Positions 34,588 to 42,927 of a stretch of 56,209 nucleotides of DNA are shown piece by piece. Source of the DNA: Anaerocolumna jejuensis DSM 15929. Lineage in GTDB: Bacteria; Bacillota; Clostridia; Lachnospirales; Lachnospiraceae. The stretch spans positions 1 through 56,209 of the forward strand of contig NZ_FRAC01000039.1 of NCBI RefSeq assembly GCF_900142215.1, in the 5' to 3' direction. The notes under the pieces were generated by a model. It saw nothing but the letters and a program-made list of their open reading frames with translations. It ran no database searches and was not told where the DNA came from. Each line of letters starts with the position of its first letter. Position 1 is the first letter of the stretch. A program made the translations under genes and the position numbers.

Positions 34588-36084
34588 ATGAAGCAAGTGT
34601 TTAATCCTTATTTACCATTACATGAATATATTCCGGACAGAGAACCGCGTGTGTTCGGCGACCGTGTTTATGTTTTTGGATCCCATGACAGGGAGGGAGG
34701 AAAGACCTACTGCGAGCTTGATTATGTGGTATATTCAGCACACGTTAAGAATTTGAAAGATTGGAGGCTTGAGGGTACTGTTTATCGAGCATCACAGGAT
34801 CCGCACAGTAAGGAAGTGGTAAAAGGTGCCGGAGAAAGGAAATATTTATATGCACCGGATGTGGTACAAGGAGTGGATGGCAGATATTATATGTATTACT
34901 GTTTATCTGCTTTTGCCGGTAAAGGAGGTTTTAGCGGCCCCATTTCGGTAGCAGTTTGTGATACTCCAGCTGGAAGATACGAATATTACGGGGATATTAA
35001 ATACCCAAGCGGTAATTTAATGCTAAGATTCCTGCCCTTTGATCCTGGCGTTATAAACGATAATGGAAGATTTTATCTTTATTATGGCTGGGCACTTCCT
35101 ATGGGACCAACCAAGAATCCACTGCTAAAGTATATCTATCATAGGGTTATGGAGTATATGTTCCACAAAACACCGGAAGAAATGAGAACAGAGCATGTGG
35201 GGGTAATGGGGTCGAATGTAGTGGAATTGGAAGAAGATATGCTGACTGTAAAGACAGAACCAATACGCCTTCTTCCTTGTGAGATGGAAGCAAAAGGAAC
35301 GAAATTTGAAGGACATGCTTTTTTTGAAGCTAGTTCTATTAGAAAAATAGGAAATACTTATTACTTCATTTATTCTACTTCAAAAAACCATGAACTCTGT
35401 TATGCTACCAGTAAATATCCGGACCGAGGCTTTCACTATGGAGGAGTTATCGTTTCTAACGGAGACATTGGCTTACATGGAAGAAGAGCGAAAGACAGGC
35501 TTGCAGCTACGGGGAATAATCACGGAAGTATTGAATGTATAGATGGGGAATGGTATGTTTTTTATCACAGGCATACACATATGTCCAGCAATTCACGTCA
35601 AGGCTGCGCAGAACGCATAAAGTTCCAAGAGGACGGTTCGATTCCACAGGTTGAAATGACCTCCTGCGGATTGAATGGTGCGCCACTTCATGCGAAAGGC
35701 AAGTATCCGGCAGTTATAGCCTGTAACTTAACAAACGGGCATATGCCGCATATTGGGAATGGTGTTTCTAAAAGAAAGAGACCTCATATTACGCATCAGG
35801 GGAAGGAGCGTTTTATTACGAATATGGGTAATAAAACAGTTATTGGATTTAAGTATTTTGATTTTAAGGGAGACGTTGAAATTAGTGTGAAGACCCGTGG
35901 AAAAGGATATGGAAAGCTTATGGTATCAAGAATGCCCGGAGAAGGGATTGGTGAATTACCGGTAAAACCATCTTCAGATTGGATAGAATCGTCTCTAACA
36001 GTTGATATTATAGGAATCCACTCTTTGTATTTTACTTTTATGGGGAAAGGAAGGATTGATTTGATAAGCTTCTGTTTAAATTGA
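34588..36084 (+). CDS. GH43-like glycoside hydrolase
   Basis: The 498-residue protein has a five-bladed beta-propeller of the GH43/clan F type. Motifs include DREPRVFGDRVYVFGSHD near residues 17-34, YAPDVVQGVDGRYYMYY, FDPGVINDNGRFYLYYG, FFEASSIRKIGNTYYFIYST and NHGSIECIDGEWYVFYHR. The aspartates of the first two and the glutamate of FFEAS are the likely catalytic residues. The last 100 residues look like a beta-sandwich, possibly CBM6-like. No signal peptide. It is the last gene of the operon, 30 bases after the GH3 gene. Arabinosidase or xylosidase activity would be typical, but specificity is not settled by sequence. Confidence 0.85.
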   Translation: MKQVFNPYLPLHEYIPDREPRVFGDRVYVFGSHDREGGKTYCELDYVVYSAHVKNLKDWRLEGTVYRASQDPHSKEVVKGAGERKYLYAPDVVQGVDGRYYMYYCLSAFAGKGGFSGPISVAVCDTPAGRYEYYGDIKYPSGNLMLRFLPFDPGVINDNGRFYLYYGWALPMGPTKNPLLKYIYHRVMEYMFHKTPEEMRTEHVGVMGSNVVELEEDMLTVKTEPIRLLPCEMEAKGTKFEGHAFFEASSIRKIGNTYYFIYSTSKNHELCYATSKYPDRGFHYGGVIVSNGDIGLHGRRAKDRLAATGNNHGSIECIDGEWYVFYHRHTHMSSNSRQGCAERIKFQEDGSIPQVEMTSCGLNGAPLHAKGKYPAVIACNLTNGHMPHIGNGVSKRKRPHITHQGKERFITNMGNKTVIGFKYFDFKGDVEISVKTRGKGYGKLMVSRMPGEGIGELPVKPSSDWIESSLTVDIIGIHSLYFTFMGKGRIDLISFCLN

Positions 36085-36208
36085 GAGAGTTAAAAAGTAT
36101 TGAAGAAAAATTCCCGGCACCCACTTGCCCCATGTTACCAATTCCCATGAGGTTATTGTAGGAAAGAGCAGGGTAACCGGCAGCAAGGTAGTAGTAATTG
36201 GTGAATAA
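36081..36208 (+). pseudogene. Deletion scar: TetR start joined to enoate reductase fragment
   Basis: Positions 36081-36110 reproduce the first ten codons of the TetR gene at 18995 (TTG start, RELKSIEEK). Directly after, 36111-36208 in another frame encode PGTHLPHVTNSHEVIVGKSR then VTGSKVVVIGE, matching the LPHVTNSHDVLAGKSRVSG region of the reductase at 19859. The parts between are absent. This is what remains of a second TetR-reductase cassette after an internal deletion. The scar overlaps the GH43 stop codon. Confidence 0.75.
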
Positions 36209-36344
36209 CAGCAACACGCCACATCTACGTTTTCTTGTTGGGCGGGTACTGTTTTTATTTACTCGTGAATTTGTCTATTCTTATGAGATATAGATTGATA
36301 CAGGAAAACGGATTTTAATTGCTGACCTCACAATATTTTCGCAT

Positions 36345-37754
36345 CTATTTATGGTTTTTAAGCTTAATTCTTAATGTCAAAGAAAATATAAATGCGATTG
36401 CAATTATAATGGCAGCAACAGTTATGGAATGGCTGAAGCCGTTATAAAGGGAATGAAGCTTTGTTCCAGGTTCATTGGGAGAAGCCGCATATTTGAGATA
36501 ATTATTCTGACCTGTGGTCATTAGCCCTACAAATAAAGGCGTGCCAAGAGCTGATCCTAACTGTATAAAAGTATTTATAATTGCAACTCCATGCGTCTGA
36601 TTTTCCGCTTCCAACTGCTTTAAAGCATTTGACTGGTCAGGTGACCATGCAAGAGATATGCCGAGATAAACAAGTGTATTTATAATGGCAATCGCTATGA
36701 TGGAAGTAGAGGGCTGAATACGGGACAGCACCAGCAAAAAAATGAACATTATTAAAAGGCCAAGCGGAATAATCGACTTCCCGCCGATTTTATCATAAAT
36801 TTTTCCGGAAACAGTAGTCATTATGCTGCATATCAGGACCGCCGGAAACAAGATTAGGGCCGATGAAAGCGAGGAAAGATTTAATCCATTTTCAAATAAC
36901 ATTGGCAAAACGATGTTCATAGAGAATTGCACCATTTGCATGATAATAACTAATATTGCTCCCAATGCAAAATAAGGCTTCCTGAAAGCTCTTATGTCTA
37001 GCATAGGCTGCTTTAATGATAATTGCCGTTTGCAGAAAAAGGCCAAAGAAAGAATACCTGCAACAAAAATCGCAATATTTATTATAGAGGTAGCAGAGCC
37101 AATAATGCTCATCCCATAAACAATAAGAGCAAAACCGATAGAGGATAATAGAATAGATAAATAATCTATTTTAGGCTTTGTGAGTTCTACCGTTTCTGTC
37201 AAATAAACGGCACCACCCCCTATACAAAGCAGAGTCAGAGGAATCAGCATAATAAAAAGTGACCGCCAACTGAAAAATTGCAGGACAATTCCAGAAACAA
37301 TAGGGCCAAGTGAAGGCCCCACCAATACGACACAAGTACATAATCCCATCACAAAACCATGTTTTTCACGCGGGTTTATTGCCAATGCAGAATTAATCAT
37401 GATGGGCGCGAGCAAACCTGTACCGATTGCCTGAACCATTCTTGCTGCTAATAACATAGGGAAGTTAATTGCAAAAACAGCCAGGATTGTTCCAGCAAAA
37501 AAGAATGTCATGGCTCCTAAATACAAGTTCTTTGTTGTAAAGGTATTTATAAGAAAAGCAGAAGTCGGTACCATGATTGCTACGATTAATACATATCCGG
37601 TAGATAACCATTGTATTGTTGTGGCGGTAACTCCCATTTCTGCCATCAGTTTTGATAATGCGACATTTAATATTGTTTCATTAAACAGAGACAAGAAGCC
37701 CCCAAAAAGCAAGATAGCCATTACTGCCTTTACATTAATTTTATTTTTTTTCAT
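36345..37754 (-). CDS. MFS multidrug efflux transporter, DHA2 type
   Basis: The 469-residue protein has about 14 transmembrane helices and the DHA2/EmrB-type features: ETILNVALSKLMAEMGVTATTIQWLSTGYVL at the start, RMVQAIGTGLLAP as the motif C-like segment and GPSLGPIVSGIV. AAAGGAG precedes the ATG. It probably exports toxic small molecules by proton antiport. A TetR gene lies upstream in the same direction, with matching operator-like sequences before both. It may protect the cell against aglycones or plant phenolics released by the surrounding enzymes; that link is inference from position. Confidence 0.88.
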   Translation of the reverse strand: MKKNKINVKAVMAILLFGGFLSLFNETILNVALSKLMAEMGVTATTIQWLSTGYVLIVAIMVPTSAFLINTFTTKNLYLGAMTFFFAGTILAVFAINFPMLLAARMVQAIGTGLLAPIMINSALAINPREKHGFVMGLCTCVVLVGPSLGPIVSGIVLQFFSWRSLFIMLIPLTLLCIGGGAVYLTETVELTKPKIDYLSILLSSIGFALIVYGMSIIGSATSIINIAIFVAGILSLAFFCKRQLSLKQPMLDIRAFRKPYFALGAILVIIMQMVQFSMNIVLPMLFENGLNLSSLSSALILFPAVLICSIMTTVSGKIYDKIGGKSIIPLGLLIMFIFLLVLSRIQPSTSIIAIAIINTLVYLGISLAWSPDQSNALKQLEAENQTHGVAIINTFIQLGSALGTPLFVGLMTTGQNNYLKYAASPNEPGTKLHSLYNGFSHSITVAAIIIAIAFIFSLTLRIKLKNHK

Positions 37755-37776
37755 AGTAAGTTAAGCTCCTTTTAAT

Positions 37777-37788
37777 TAGACCAGTCTA
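37777..37788. promoter_or_regulatory. TetR operator-like palindrome before the DHA2 gene
   Basis: TAGACCAGTCTA is a near-perfect dyad just upstream of the transporter ribosome binding site. A related TAGACCGATCG sequence lies before the TetR gene. Confidence 0.5.
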
Positions 37789-37828
37789 TATAATTTAAAT
37801 ATAAATTATTCTGCTTATTAACTTTTCA

Positions 37829-38410
37829 TTAAGCAGAATAATATTGACGAATAAGAACATCAATTTGTTTTGCAACAGCCGAAAGTGGAGCGGTGTCCTT
37901 TTTGGTTATAGATATCGTAATAGCTCCTTCAATCATTGCTTGGATTACCATGCCCAAATCCTGTGCAATTTCCAGGGGAACGCCATTCTCTATCAGCTTC
38001 TGCGCATAGATATTCTCTAAATCTTCAAATGACCTGTTACAAGCTTCTCTAAGTGTTTCGCTTGATAAATAGGTTTCCAGGGCCAGTAAACTTATGGATA
38101 TATTTTGCAATTCCCCCTCTTCATCCAGAGCAGTTTTCATATCACTTATAACATTTTGTATCGCACGTGATGGATTTGTGTATTTACTTAAGCTGACCTT
38201 AATTTTATTTTGAATGATTCCACCTGCTAATTCAATTGCTGCCAAAGCAAGTTCTTCTTTTCCATTGGGAAAATAGTAATATAGCGACCCCTTGGGAGCA
38301 TAGCTTTCTTTCAATATTTCATTCAGTCCGGTTGCGTGATAGCCTTTTAATTGAAATAGCTTCGATGCAGCTTCAACCATCTTTTCTCGTGAATCTGTCT
38401 TATTATTCAC
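37829..38410 (-). CDS. TetR family repressor of the DHA2 pump
   Basis: The gene starts at GTG 38410 with AAGGAGG eight bases upstream and encodes 193 residues. The helix-turn-helix is at about 8-55 (ATGLNEILKESYAPKGSLYYYF), and the C-terminal part is of the LmrA/YxaF-like type. It is followed 74 bases later by the efflux gene. Both genes have TAGACC-containing dyads upstream, so it probably represses itself and the pump until a ligand binds. Confidence 0.88.
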   Translation of the reverse strand: MNNKTDSREKMVEAASKLFQLKGYHATGLNEILKESYAPKGSLYYYFPNGKEELALAAIELAGGIIQNKIKVSLSKYTNPSRAIQNVISDMKTALDEEGELQNISISLLALETYLSSETLREACNRSFEDLENIYAQKLIENGVPLEIAQDLGMVIQAMIEGAITISITKKDTAPLSAVAKQIDVLIRQYYSA

Positions 38411-38434
38411 ATTATGAACCTCCTTCCATTAATA

Positions 38435-38452
38435 TAACGATCGGTCTATATA
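38435..38452. promoter_or_regulatory. TetR operator-like site before the repressor gene
   Basis: On the minus strand the sequence reads TATAGACCGATCGTTATA, sharing TAGACC with the site before the pump gene and containing the dyad CGATCG. It lies 25-42 bases upstream of the repressor start. Confidence 0.5.
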
Positions 38453-38540
38453 TTATAACATTCATTCAAGAAGAAAGTCAAGGAATAGTAGAGCAAAATA
38501 GGGCTATTAGGCTGTTATTTTAAGTAATTTAACTATAATT

Positions 38541-38620
38541 AAACAATATTACAATAAATACAACAATATTACAATACTGTCTTGAGGAGATAGTATAAAC
38601 TATTTATAAAAATATTAGCA
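38541..38620 (+). promoter_or_regulatory. Duplicated GPH-type promoter with double AraC-type site
   Basis: ACAATATTACAATA occurs at 38543-38556 and 38563-38576, again with a 20-base period, and TATAAA at 38594-38599 keeps the same distance as in the copy at 24724-24780. The whole stretch aligns with the promoter of the GPH transporter. It now appears to drive the third GH78 gene. Confidence 0.6.
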
Positions 38621-38623
38621 GAA

Positions 38624-38870
38624 AAAGAACTGCGCGGATTTACTAAGGTATTTTTACAGCCGGGAGAGACAAAACGGTGTCCATTTGCCCTATGGGAATC
38701 TGAGTATTTGCTGGCTGTTTCCGGCTAACATGGCAATTGCTTTGATTGGACAGTTTATTAAAAATATCGAGGGACTGCCCTACACTTATGTGTTTATAGC
38801 ACTTTTTGCAGATACGCAGGATCATATAGAATGGAAAGCAGGCTGAAATCAAAGCACGAAGGGAGGAAAA
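38624..38870 (+). pseudogene. Deletion scar: GH3 tail fragment joined to GPH transporter fragments
   Basis: Positions 38624-38690 encode KELRGFTKVFLQPGETKR, the fibronectin III-like segment of a GH3 enzyme. From 38690 the sequence matches the GPH transporter from ICWLFPANM to DHIEWKAG (original near 25850-25990). It then jumps to the last codons of that gene (AGGCTGAAATCAAAGC, original near 26265). The second jump falls in a short shared AAGCxGG sequence. No frame is intact. It is the residue of a second GPH transporter and a GH3 gene. Confidence 0.75.
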
Positions 38871-38873
38871 GCA

Positions 38874-41420
38874 ATGTTAAAAATAACGTCACTGAAAATC
38901 GAAGGACTCTCAAATTGCTGTATCACTGACAGAAGGCCGAATATATCCTTTTCATTGGAATCCGACAGGGAGGGAGAGAGTCTGTCAAAGGCTGTGATTA
39001 TGGCTGGCAGCTGGAGCTGTGAGACTGTGGACCAGGTAAATAATCTTTACGGAGGTGAGCTAGAGCCCTTTACCAGATACGAAGTGAAGGTTGAGGCAGT
39101 GGGAAGCAGCGGTGAGACTGCAAAAGCCAATACTTCCTTTGAAACCGGAAGACTTCATACGTCCTGGAAGGCAAAATGGATTACCGATTTAAGTTATAAT
39201 TATTCGGAGAAGGTATCACCGGTACCTATGACTTTCCGCAGCCGTTTCTATATAAAAAAGATAATCAGGCGTGCTTGGGTGAATGCGACGGCACTTGGAG
39301 TATATGAGCTTATGCTGAATGGTGAAAAGGTGGGAGAGGACTATTTCGCACCGGGTTTTACTTCCTATGACCATCAGATTCAATACCAGACATATGATAT
39401 TACAGATATGTTAAAGGAAAATAATACTGTGATTGCAATAGTGGCCGGAGGATGGGCGGCTGGTTCCTTCAACTATAAAAGAAAAAATAAAATCAGTGCC
39501 GACAGGCAGGCTTTTCTATGTGAGTTGTACCTTATGTATGAGGATGGGACACAGCAGGTAATCAGAACCGATGAAACCTGGCAGGTGACGGAGGACGGAA
39601 ACTACCGGATGGCAGAGTGGTATGACGGAGAGACCTATGATGCAACCGTTGATTTAGGTACAGTCAGGTGGAAACAGGCTGATGCAACCAAACCTCGAAG
39701 GAAACCGGAAATTCTTTCCCAGTATGGCAGTCCGGTAAGAATTCAGCAAATAAGAAAGCCGCAGGAAATAACCCAGACACCTTCCGGTGAGCTGATTTAT
39801 GACTTCGGACAGAATTTTGCAGGAATGATATCTGCAAGGCTGAAAGGAAAGAAGGGACAGCAGGTAATTTTCCGCCACGCCGAGGTACTGGTTAATGGAG
39901 AACTTTTTGTTAAATCCCTGCGTACCGCTAAAGCCACTGCAACCTATTACTGCCTGGATGGGGAGCAAAGCTATTCTCCCAGACTTACTTACATGGGGTT
40001 TCGGTATGTTGGAGTAACAGGTATAGGGAAGGAAGATTTGGAACTGACAGCGCTGGTCCTGCATTCCGATTTTGAAGAAACCGGCAGTTTTGCCTGCTCC
40101 AATGAACTAATCAACAAGCTTCAGAGCAATATCCGCTGGGGTGGAAAATCTAACTTTGTAGATATTCCCACAGACTGCCCCCAAAGAGACGAACGCCAGG
40201 GCTGGACGGGAGATTTTGCTGTATTTGCCCGCACTGCCTGCTATAATTTCGATATGGGACGCTTCATTGATAAATGGCTTATGGACATGAGGGCAGAACA
40301 AAGTAAGGGCGGGGGTATCCCTATGGTAATTCCAAAAGCCGGAGACAGCTGGCCTGTTATGGCAAATTCCTGTTGGGGAGACAGCTGCATTTTGGTACCC
40401 TGGGCAGAATATCTTGCAAGAGGAGATTTAGGATTGTTAAAAAGACAGTATCCTGCTATGAAGAAATTCCTTAAGGCAGCAAAATGGTGGTCGGGATTCC
40501 TATCCTTTACTCCTAATAGCCGCTGTATCTGGCGCTTTCCATTCCATTTCGGTGACTGGTGCGCACCGGATGAAACTGTTAACCAGTGGCTAAAGAAGGG
40601 AAAATGGGTTGGCACGGCATATTTCGCCAATTCCTGTGGCATTGTATCAGAGATAGCTGAGCTATTAGGCGAGAAGCAAGATGCGGAATATTATAGAAAG
40701 CTTCGGTCAGGAATAATAAAAGCCTATTCGGAAGTATTTACCGATGGAAAAGGAAAGCTAAAGAGAGAATTCCAGACTGCTTACGTTCTGCCCTTGTATT
40801 TTGATATGGCAGAAGGAGAGGAACGGAAAAAGCTGGCGGCGAATCTGGCAAAGCTGGTGAAGGCTGCAGACAATCATCTTACGACAGGTTTTACCGGCAC
40901 CCCCTATCTGTTATTTGCGTTGTCTGATAATGGCTACTGTGAAACTGCGTATGACGTGCTCCTGCAGGAGGGCTGTCCGTCCTGGCTCTATGAAGTAAAG
41001 ACAGGGGGTACCACAATCTGGGAACGCTGGGATGCCCTGCGGCCGGACGGGACCGTTAATATCGGTGACCTGGCTGGCAGGAAATCCGACGAAGAATCGG
41101 GAGGCGGTATGGTATCCTTTAACCACTACGCCAACGGTGCCGTAGGAGATTGGCTGTACCGGCGAATGGCAGGTATTGAGGCGGTCAGCGGTGGCTATAA
41201 GACCTTTCGCATCGCACCGATGCCTGATAAGAGAATTACCTGGGCAAAAGGCAGCATAATCACACCTTATGGCAGAATTTACTCAGATTGGAGGGCCAAG
41301 GACAATAACTTTACCATCACTGTGGAAGTTCCCGTATCAACGCAGTGTACCCTCCTGCTGCCAAATGGTGAACAGCACTGCCTTGCCAGCGGAAGTTACA
41401 GCTATTCATGCCATCTGTAA
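38874..41420 (+). CDS. Alpha-L-rhamnosidase, GH78 (copy 3)
   Basis: The 848-residue enzyme has the full GH78 layout and is less like copies 1 and 2 than they are like each other. Its acidic motif PTDCPQRDERQGWTGD gives Asp434, Glu440 and Asp447, one residue longer than in the other two copies; both spacings are known in characterised GH78 enzymes. TTIWERW follows in the barrel. GGGAGG precedes the ATG. No signal peptide. It is followed by a nucleoside hydrolase-like gene, and its promoter region is a rearranged copy of the GPH transporter promoter. Confidence 0.93.
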   Translation: MLKITSLKIEGLSNCCITDRRPNISFSLESDREGESLSKAVIMAGSWSCETVDQVNNLYGGELEPFTRYEVKVEAVGSSGETAKANTSFETGRLHTSWKAKWITDLSYNYSEKVSPVPMTFRSRFYIKKIIRRAWVNATALGVYELMLNGEKVGEDYFAPGFTSYDHQIQYQTYDITDMLKENNTVIAIVAGGWAAGSFNYKRKNKISADRQAFLCELYLMYEDGTQQVIRTDETWQVTEDGNYRMAEWYDGETYDATVDLGTVRWKQADATKPRRKPEILSQYGSPVRIQQIRKPQEITQTPSGELIYDFGQNFAGMISARLKGKKGQQVIFRHAEVLVNGELFVKSLRTAKATATYYCLDGEQSYSPRLTYMGFRYVGVTGIGKEDLELTALVLHSDFEETGSFACSNELINKLQSNIRWGGKSNFVDIPTDCPQRDERQGWTGDFAVFARTACYNFDMGRFIDKWLMDMRAEQSKGGGIPMVIPKAGDSWPVMANSCWGDSCILVPWAEYLARGDLGLLKRQYPAMKKFLKAAKWWSGFLSFTPNSRCIWRFPFHFGDWCAPDETVNQWLKKGKWVGTAYFANSCGIVSEIAELLGEKQDAEYYRKLRSGIIKAYSEVFTDGKGKLKREFQTAYVLPLYFDMAEGEERKKLAANLAKLVKAADNHLTTGFTGTPYLLFALSDNGYCETAYDVLLQEGCPSWLYEVKTGGTTIWERWDALRPDGTVNIGDLAGRKSDEESGGGMVSFNHYANGAVGDWLYRRMAGIEAVSGGYKTFRIAPMPDKRITWAKGSIITPYGRIYSDWRAKDNNFTITVEVPVSTQCTLLLPNGEQHCLASGSYSYSCHL

Positions 41421-41467
41421 TAGGCATGATTATTCAGATGGAGGTAACGAAATATTGGAGGTCTACC

Positions 41468-42886
41468 GTGAAAACCAGATATATTGCAATTACAGATATT
41501 TACAGAAAAAAGTTAAAGCCTTGGGCTGAAATTGATGATATACAATCTTTGGTACGGCTTTTGCTCTACAGCAATGATATAGAAATTGAAGGTCTGATAG
41601 CTTCCACCTCCTGTTTTTATAAAAAAGGTGGAAACCAAAAAGACTTGAATGTTATTTTAGATGTCATTCAAGCATACGAAAAAGTCAAACCCAATCTGGA
41701 TATTCATGCATCAGAATATCCAGAAGCGGATTATTTACGCAGCATTTCCTGTGTAGGAATCCCGGAATATGGAAAAGAACCTGGTAAGGGATTTGCAAAT
41801 GAACGTTACAATAATAATCCTGGTGTTAACAGAATCATTGAGGCTGTTGATAAAGAAGACGCCAGACCTGTTTGGATTGGCTTATGGGGTGGGGCCAATA
41901 CACTTGCTCAAGCCATATGGAAAATACGGACAACAAGAGATGAAGTCGATTTTAATAAGTTTCTTTCAAAGTTAAGAATTTATGGCATCTCGGATCAAGA
42001 TTCAAGCTCAGGATGGTTACGAGAAATGTTTGGAAACAAATTATTTTATATTGTTTCACCATCTTTAGGGTCTTTCAAAGGAACTGAAAATTATGTATTA
42101 ACCACATGGCCTGGAATCTCAGGAGATAATAGCCGGCACGGCAGCTGTGATGGCAAAACACCCGGAGGATTTAAAGGTGCAAGAGCTGATATGATAAGTA
42201 AAGAATGGCTTCGTAAAAATATTGTAAGTCATGGTCCCTATGGAAAAAAATATCCTCTGCCCGTTTTTATTATGGAAGGGGATTCACCGGCTTTTATGGG
42301 GTTGATTCCAAACGGATTGAATGAACCAGAACATCCTGAGTATGGTGGATGGGGAGGAAGATATGAATTTTATCAACCAGATAAAGAACAATTTTGTGTA
42401 GAAGAGAAAAACCCAATATGGACAAATGCAAACGATACCGTACACGGTATAGATGGCAGTATTTATACGAGTCCACAGGCAACAATCTGGCGATGGAGAG
42501 AAGAGTTTCAGCATGATTTTGCTGCAAGAATGGACTGGACTATAGAAAGTAATTATAATAAAGCAAATCACCCTCCCATTGTAAAACTAAACCATGATTC
42601 TGCTATTACTGTTAAGGCAGGTGAACATATTAACCTGGATGCTCAGGCTTCCGTTGATCCGGATGGTGATACGCTGTCTTTCCATTGGTTTTATTATAAA
42701 GAAGCAGGCGATTATATAGGGAATATTAATATTGAAAATTGCAATACTGCAACTGCACAATTTCAAGCACCTCAAATACCAGAAGATAGGAGGAGTTTGA
42801 CTCTGCATATTATATTAAAAGTAACGGATAGTGGAATCCCTCCGATAACTCGGTATCAAAGAGTTCTTGTCATTGTAAAAGACTAA
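41468..42886 (+). CDS. DUF1593/Sde0182-type nucleoside hydrolase-like protein
   Basis: The GTG at 41468 is chosen because GGAGGT lies five bases upstream and the family motif begins right after; in-frame ATGs at 41408 and 41438 are weaker. The 472-residue protein has an N-terminal nucleoside hydrolase-like domain with TDIYRKKLKPWAEIDDIQS and VRLLLYSNDIEIEGLIAS, and a C-terminal Ig/PKD-like domain from about residue 375 with VDPDGDTLSFHW. Proteins of this type occur in plant polysaccharide loci and their substrate is poorly known. No signal peptide is apparent from this start. It lies 47 bases after GH78 copy 3 and is probably cotranscribed. Confidence 0.82.
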   Translation: MKTRYIAITDIYRKKLKPWAEIDDIQSLVRLLLYSNDIEIEGLIASTSCFYKKGGNQKDLNVILDVIQAYEKVKPNLDIHASEYPEADYLRSISCVGIPEYGKEPGKGFANERYNNNPGVNRIIEAVDKEDARPVWIGLWGGANTLAQAIWKIRTTRDEVDFNKFLSKLRIYGISDQDSSSGWLREMFGNKLFYIVSPSLGSFKGTENYVLTTWPGISGDNSRHGSCDGKTPGGFKGARADMISKEWLRKNIVSHGPYGKKYPLPVFIMEGDSPAFMGLIPNGLNEPEHPEYGGWGGRYEFYQPDKEQFCVEEKNPIWTNANDTVHGIDGSIYTSPQATIWRWREEFQHDFAARMDWTIESNYNKANHPPIVKLNHDSAITVKAGEHINLDAQASVDPDGDTLSFHWFYYKEAGDYIGNINIENCNTATAQFQAPQIPEDRRSLTLHIILKVTDSGIPPITRYQRVLVIVKD

Positions 42887-42927
42887 TAAGAAAGAAGTGA
42901 TTTTATTCCAGGAGCTTAATCAACTTA

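Noticed and set aside
38541..38580. CRISPR-like repeat
   Set aside because: The two ACAATATTACAATA copies are only 20 bases apart with six-base spacers and match a promoter elsewhere in the window, so they are regulatory repeats.
40241..40642. Long minus-strand frame inside GH78 copy 3
   Set aside because: It is antisense to a strongly conserved enzyme domain, with no ribosome binding site; similar shadow frames occur under most genes here.
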